Shown here piece after piece: positions 58,084 through 64,000 of a stretch of DNA of 64,000 nucleotides (the stretch's first letter is position 1; the number at the start of each line of letters is the position of its first letter). The DNA is from Lonicera japonica (taxonomy: Eukaryota > Streptophyta > Magnoliopsida > Dipsacales > Caprifoliaceae), in contig CM038468.1 of the NCBI GenBank assembly GCA_021464415.1, forward strand, positions 26,007,325 through 26,071,324. Direction: 5' to 3'. The notes beneath the pieces are model-generated. The model was not told where the DNA came from, did no database searches, and was given only the letters and a program-made list of their open reading frames with translations. The position numbers and the translations under genes were made by a program.

Positions 58084-59750
58084 GAGGCATAAGATGAAGT
58101 GAATGAGTAATGTGGAATGAGGAAATGGGCACAAAAAGGTAAAGAGAAAGCATGTGTTTGACTAGTCTCTCTATTTTGGTCACTTGTTTCAGCATTTACC
58201 CACACTTATCTTTCTTTTGTATCAAAACTAAGATTTGGTGCAGCCGAATCTTGAAATTTAATTCATTTAATTATAACAAAAAAATCCAAATAATTTGTCA
58301 TAAGCCTAAATAATGCCGTTAATATTATGGATTATTTGTAAATTGAATTACTGCCCTAAACCCAATAGTGAACGTATATTAAATCTAAAAGAGATTAAGA
58401 TCTCTCGCCTACCAAATATTCTGACTAAAGTTTCTTTAAATACTCATGTCGTTTTACAAAGATTAACCATGCAATAAATTGCGGTTTTTTATGATCTTTC
58501 TCCTCTTGCTTTGTGATCTATATTCTACCAATGTTTTAGTTAGACCTTTGAGATACCCAATTTCCATTCATTGAAAAAGCAATAAAAGATGGCATATGGT
58601 TTGATTACAAGATATTTTCTTTTCCAGATTTTCACTTGCATCTAAGTTAAAGGCCGCCTGTTTGGTTGAGATGCCACCATGACAGAATAATACTACGCTC
58701 ATCAATTAATTTGAACAAATTTAAAAATAAGAAAGAAGGGTATTCATATTGTCAAAGTAATTATGTTTAATCTAAGAAAATGAGGAAAAGACCTATAACA
58801 ATAGCTCAAAGTACCCTAAAATTAACCAAAAAATGACAGTATATAATAAGCTTAAGAAAAGTGAAGAAAACAAGCAAAGTTGTTGTATCAAAAGAATAAA
58901 TTCATGGACATGAAATTGGTGAATATAATTACGAAGAATCTAATACTAGGACTACCACCCCACATTTTATCGAATAAACCTCATTATATAAAACGAGAGG
59001 CCCTCAAACAACTAATAGTCAAAACACTCATCTCCTAAATCTAATACTAGGACTGCCTTATAGAAATACCAACCTGAATGACCAACATTGCCACAGTTCG
59101 GTCAACTAAACGACGCTCACTCCTACCCTCATCAACTAATCTCTACCTTACTTTACAATAACATAACTCGTGCTCTGAAAATACTGCGACTGGTTTTATT
59201 GGACTATTACCAAAGAGTTTTATTTTAACTTTTCTTTAAGAAACATTAAGTTTAACTTAACCACTCACAAAAGAATAACTTAGTTACGAAAGTAAGATAT
59301 AGTATATAGATTGTGTCCTAAAAACAGGCAACACTTAAATTAAGAGCCCCAATTTTCCCACTACTATTGTTATCATTTTGAAAAGAAAACCAAACAGGTA
59401 TAAATCAACGGGTTCAAAATTTTTTTGACAGAAAATGGATGGCAACACAGTTTGCAAGATCCTAGTACTATAAATAGTGGATTAAGATTGTATCTAAAAA
59501 TTGATGGATTATATTTTCGTAAAGAATCCCACATGAAACGTTGGCAGGCATTAACAAAAACCATTAACAAAAATCCAAGTCTTGTGACTAAATAATTCAA
59601 AATCACAGACACCAATCAAAAGCACAAATCTTAGGTGAATGATTTGACTAAGAAACATAAATATATTATAACAAAACATGGTGAGTTGTGGATTTGTCAT
59701 TTATACTGAGCACCAAAATTGGAGATCATAACAACCTATTAATACTAAGA
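56400..59750. other. Interior of CACTA-3 without assigned genes
   Basis: A 103-residue ORF at 56593-56904 ends in a charged KKRQEVAATNKENEEQL segment that could be an exon of a transposase gene, but I cannot confirm it. A (CA)n(TA)n microsatellite lies at 58047-58082. The rest is AT-rich and non-coding. Confidence 0.4.
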
Positions 59751-60094
59751 AATATGAATAATATCAGTATAAGAACCTTAGGGGTTGACGGCGAATGTAG
59801 AGGAATGTCGGAGAGCTAAACGATGGAGGGATGTACTTGCATTAGCGATTGTGAGGAGCAACGTGTGTCAGAGAAATGGTGAGAGGAACGGCGCCAAGGA
59901 AGGGGGTAAAAGGAACGGCGGCGAGGTGAACGGGGTGAGAGATTCGGTAGCAGTGGCGAGGTGAAGGGGGTAAGGTGAGGGGGTAACGACTGTGAGCTAG
60001 GGCTTTTTTGTTCTTTTCATTTTTCATCGAGTGTGAGAGATATTTTTTTATTTTTTTTGTTTTTTGATTTTTTGTTTAATTAAAATCTAAGAGG

Positions 60095-62749
60095 GGAAAC
60101 CAATATGGATTTAATTAATAAATTATCTAAAAAGGAATTAGTTAAAGGATTGCCTAAAACTAAATTTGATAAAGATAGAATTTGTGATGCATGTCAACTT
60201 GGTAAACAACACAAGTCTTCCTTTAAATCTAAGAAAGATATTACTACTACTAGACCACTTGATATGTTACATTTAGATTTATTTGTACCTAATTCGGTTG
60301 CTAGTTTAGGTGGTAAATTGTATGCCTTTGTGATTGTTGATGATTTTTCTAGATTTACTTGGGTATTATTTCTTACTCATAAAAGTGAAACACCTCATGT
60401 ATTTGCTATATTCTGTAGAAAAGTTTAAAATGAAAAGGGTACTTCTATTGTACATGTTAGAAGTGATAGAGGTATAGAATTTGATAATATTGATATTGAG
60501 AATTTTTGTGATGAGCATGGTATTAATCATAACTTTTCGGCACCTAGAACTCCTCAACAAAATTGTGTGGTTGAAAGAAAAAATAGATCTTTTCAAGAGA
60601 TGTCTAGAACTATGTTACATGAACATTCTTTACCGGAATATTTCTGGACAGAAGCCGTTAATACCGCATGCTATGTAACTAATCGTGTTATTATTCGTAA
60701 AAAGTTAGATAAGACACCTTACGAATTATGGAATGTTAAGAAACCTAATATTGCATATTTTAAGGTTTTTGGTTGTAAATGTTTCATTTTAAATGATTGT
60801 GATCATTTAGGAAAATTTGATGCTAAATCCGACGAAGAAATATTTCTTGGATATGCTACTAATAGTAAAGCTTATCATGTTTATAATAAGAAAAGTTTAG
60901 TTGTTCAAGAATATATACATGTTGTTTTTGATGAATCTAATCCTTTTGCACCCATAGTGCATTCCGATGATGATGTTGAAATTATCCAAAAAGTTTCAGA
61001 TATTCAAATTAATGATACATCTAAGGAAGAACCATCGAGTGCTCAAACTTCTTCTAAGGAGATAGAAAGTAAGGGGGCGAACAAAACTCGAATGATTTAC
61101 CTAAGAGTTGAAAATTTGTGTCCAACCACCCTATTGATCAAATTATTGGAGATCCATCTAGTAAGGTTATGACTAGATCATCCTTAAGAAATGTTTGCAA
61201 TAATGTGGCATTTGTTTCTCAATATGAGCTTAAAAACATAAATGAAGTCAAACAAGATGAATCTTGGATGATGGCTATGCAAGAAGAGCTCAATCAATTT
61301 GAGAGAAATAAAGTGTGGACACTTGTTACCAAACCAAATGATCATACTATTATAGGCACTAAATGGGTATTTCGGAATAAAAAGGATGAAAATGGTGTTA
61401 TTATTTGAAATAAAGCTAGACTCGTTGGCCAAGGATACAATCAAGAGGAGGGCATTGATTATGAAGAAACATATGCACCCGTTGCACGTTTAGAAGCTAT
61501 TTGCATGCTACTTGCTTACTCTTGCTTTAAAAATTTCAAGCTATATCAAATGAATGTGAAAAGTGATTTCTTGAATGAATTTATTGAAGAGGAAGTTTAT
61601 GTGAAACAACCTCCCGGATTTAAAAATTATACGCATCCGAATTACGTATTTAAATTGTCTAAAGCATTATATGGCTTGAAACAAGCACCTAGAGCATGGT
61701 ATGATAGATTAAGTTCATTTTTGCTTAATAATGGATTTGTTAGAGGCAAAGTAGACACTACTTTATTCATTGCCAATGATATGCTACTTGTGCAAATTTA
61801 TGTTGATGGTATTATTTTTGGTTTTACTAATGACAATCTTTGCAAAGAATTTTCTACTTGTATGCAAAAGGAATTTGAAATGAGCATGATGGGAGAGATG
61901 AATTATTTTCTCGGATTGCAAGTAAAGCAATGCAAAGATGGAATCTTTGTCAATCAAGAGAAATATGTGACGGAACTCTTAAAGAAGTTCGACATGGAAG
62001 GCGCTAAATCAATGAGTACGCCTATGAGTTCAACGTTGAAACTTGACAAAGACGAAAGTGGTAAGAGTGTTGACATAAAGAAGTATCGAGGTATGATTGA
62101 TAGCTTACTTTATTTAACGGCTTCTAGGCCAGACATCATGTTTAGTGTTTGTTTATGCGAACGATTCCAAGCGAATCCAAAAGAATCCCACTTACACGCC
62201 GTAAAACGTATATTCCGTTATCTTTTCGGCACTAGTTCTTTGAGTTTGTGGTATCTAAGAGAGAACATATTTGACTTAATAAGTTATTCCGATGCAGATT
62301 TTGCGGGTTATGAAATCGATAGGAAAAGAACTAGTGGCACATGTCACTTTCTAGGACACGCACTAGTATCTTGGTCAAGTAAGAAACAAAATTCGGTGGC
62401 CCTTTCAGCGGACGAAGCCAAATACGTGGCGGCCGAAAGTTGTTGTGCACGAACTTTATATATTAAACAACAACTAGAAGACTTTGGAATTAGTCTTAGC
62501 CACATTTTCATTAAATGTGATAACACAAGTGCTATTAGCTTGACTAAGAACCCCATACAATATTCACGTACTAAGCACATTGAGATAAGACATCATTTTA
62601 TTCGTGATCATGTGCAAAAAGGTGATGTTGATATTGAATTTGTTAGCACCGAATCGCAATTTGCGTATATTTTCACTAAACCACTACCGGACGATCGTTT
62701 TTGTACTATCCGTCGTGAACTTGGTATGACTAGAGCTTGTGACATCTAG
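60095..62749 (+). pseudogene. Copia element B: integrase, reverse transcriptase and RNase H
   Basis: In order: integrase zinc finger second half (CDACQLGKQH), the DDE core with aspartates in LHLDLF and SDRGIEF and the glutamate in VVERKNRS, then RT (GTKWVFRNKKDENG, NVKSDFLNEF, YGLKQAPRAWYDR) and RNase H (YSDADFAGYEIDRKRTSGT) ending at a TAG at 62747. Lesions are a TAA at about 60426, a frameshift near 61110, a TGA at about 61406, and the RT catalytic box YVDD changed to YVDG (glycine codon 61808-61810). Without the second aspartate the enzyme would be inactive. The 3' LTR is not found after 62770. Confidence 0.88.
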
Positions 62750-62835
62750 TTTGATTAAAAAAAACACAAGTCTTCATTTTGCATGTTATTGTAAACTAAT
62801 AATAATTTTGCAGTTTAAAAATCATTATCTGTTAT

Positions 62836-63609
62836 TCAAAGAAAAGAAGGGAAAAGAATCTGAAGATCATCAGCATCAAAATTCAAAACATCATTGAGAC
62901 TAGAAGAAGAATAATAAACAAAATTATGCTCTATATCTAATAGAGTTGTCCAATCAGGGCTCATTGGCTCGACAACCTTTGCAACAACACTACGGTTTGA
63001 AAGATTCTCGATAGTCGAAAGAATTTCAGGTGCAGCTTTTTCTGCCGACATGAGGAGCCCTAAAAATCCTCCAGATGAAGGAGATGCCAACAAATCAGCA
63101 TCGATTGGAAGAATCTCATGTTCTGGAAGATTTTCGGTAGTCGGATTAATACCTGGCGCAACATTTTCTGTCGATGATAGGAGCCTTGAAGAACTTCTAG
63201 GAGGAGCAAAAGAAAAGCATGGGTTAGCGCTAGAAGACTCTCCTAATCGAGCCTCTAACGCCAGCACCTGTGATTGCAAAGCCTCTAACGTTGTCACCCG
63301 TGATTGTAACTCTTCTACCTTCTGTTCAAGAGAAACAATGAGCGCAATACAGCCTTTACTGGGATTCTCGATTCTCGCCTTAGCTTAAAAAAGAAATGAA
63401 TTTAGAGTCTCAAGATATTGATGTTCGGGAATATTTTGTAAAGTATTTGCAACACTCTTTACCCCGAAAACGGTGAAGATTGTGCGATAATCTTGACGAC
63501 TAATCACATCAAGAAAAATTTGTGCATATTCACACCATGGATGACATCTCTTGCGTCTATAAGTGCAAGCAGCACAAGAAGAACCTGTACAACGAAAGGT
63601 ATTCGCCAT
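62836..63609 (-). pseudogene. LOB-domain (LBD) transcription factor gene with an in-frame stop
   Basis: The ATG is at 63609. Residues 12-26 carry CAACTYRRKRCHPWC, the CX2CX6CX3C zinc-binding C block of LBD proteins. FTVFGVKSVANTLQNIPEH is the start of the GAS block. At codon 75 (63385-63387) a TAA replaces the conserved glutamate of the LVYEA-type motif, and the same frame resumes with AKARIENPSKGC and then a leucine-zipper-like coiled coil (LEQKVEELQ, LEALQSQVLALEARL), running open to 62836 with a serine-rich, acidic tail. The total is about 257 codons. LBD proteins are plant nuclear regulators of organ boundaries and lateral organs. A single G to T change explains the stop; an intron there is possible but I see no good splice sites. 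Confidence 0.75.
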
Positions 63610-64000
63610 ACTTATGATTTAGTTTCCTTTACTCAAGGGTACCTCCTATAAAAGTTATAAGAAGAAAATGGATCTCAAGGGAGATAACAAGAAAGAGGGG
63701 ACAAGAGACATCTAGCACTGAAAGAATCTCAAAGATGAAAAGCTGTCTTCTTTAAAAGTCAAAATATATAGCGCCTCACACGTGCATCTAGAATTCGGAG
63801 CCCTTGCATGGTTTAGCTCCCTTTTTGATGTTGACATAGGGGGAGAAAATATGTGTATGATGTTGATGCTTCGGTAAGAGGCGGTAAGATTTTTTGCTGT
63901 GGTAAGATTTTTTATACTGACTTTAAATGTTGTGGTAAGATCTACATTCACACTTTTGAAAGGTTTATTTATAAAATATTAGTTTTGGTTTTAAAACTAT
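63610..64000. other. Upstream flank of the LBD gene
   Basis: No gene supported. A GATGTTGACATAGGGGGAG word at about 63827-63845 recalls the purine-rich ends of copia internal regions, but no LTR could be matched before the window ends. Confidence 0.35.

Larger units (their letters stand above)
55054..60090 (-). mobile_element. CACTA transposon, CACTA-3, with lost right end
   Basis: The left end is CACTACACCATAATG at 55054. Subterminal words GTAACGG/CCGTTAC alternate at 55075-55390. On the minus strand a Ptta/En/Spm transposase fragment lies at 55740-55860, and a first-exon-like ORF at 59842-60027. The right end has no TAGTG terminus and no subterminal repeats; instead copia integrase begins near 60095. 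Part of the copia (protease end to the integrase HH residues) is also missing, so one deletion probably removed the junction. Precise right bound is uncertain. Confidence 0.8.

Overview
The window is nuclear DNA of a flowering plant, probably a eudicot. It has no operon-like coding. It is AT-rich and dominated by nested transposable elements, it carries an integrated plant pararetrovirus, and its few host-type genes are a UDP-glycosyltransferase (UGT) group with the UGT75-type signature and a broken LOB-domain (LBD) gene. No rRNA gene, authentic tRNA gene or CRISPR array was seen.

1-12054: an endogenous pararetrovirus (Caulimoviridae) read on the minus strand. It is a head-to-tail concatemer of at least two partial genomes, with a genome length of about 8.1 kb counted from primer-binding site to primer-binding site. 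The order is leader, movement protein, coiled-coil/proline region, capsid with CCHC knuckle, protease-reverse transcriptase-RNase H, a roughly 350-residue acidic domain, then a promoter region. The copies carry nonsense codons, indels, a deletion with patchwork filler, and a TG...CA solo LTR with 5-bp target-site duplications (TSDs) in the capsid region. 12055-16339: a decayed CACTA (En/Spm) transposon with dense hairpin-forming subterminal repeats. 16340-20506: non-coding DNA with a scrambled copia fragment. 20512-23115: a complete, young, non-autonomous copia element encoding only Gag and a defective protease start.

25473-41112: the UGT cluster. One gene is intact (minus, 25473-26861), one is an inverted copy cut after 134 codons (plus, 28669-29073), and one is a pseudogene (minus, 39614-40997). 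Between the second and third lie a copia element of a 1.55-kb-LTR family, a related diverged LTR carrying a hAT MITE, and a decayed minus-strand copia. 42346-42754: a 409-bp miniature LTR retrotransposon (TRIM/SMART) with identical 176-bp LTRs, perfect TSDs, and an arrangement that looks like a split RNA polymerase III promoter. This is the most interesting item in the window.

45070-62770: a stack of insertions. A Mutator-like (MULE) transposase gene is cut by a copia element. The copia LTR is cut by a 5.7-kb CACTA that itself contains a MITE and a LINE fragment. The copia protease/integrase junction is cut by a second CACTA that contains another hAT MITE. 62836-63609: an LBD transcription-factor gene with one in-frame stop at a normally conserved residue.

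Only the first UGT looks like a functional host gene. The rest documents successive rounds of viral integration, transposition, duplication and deletion. All family assignments come from motifs read by eye; no database search was run.
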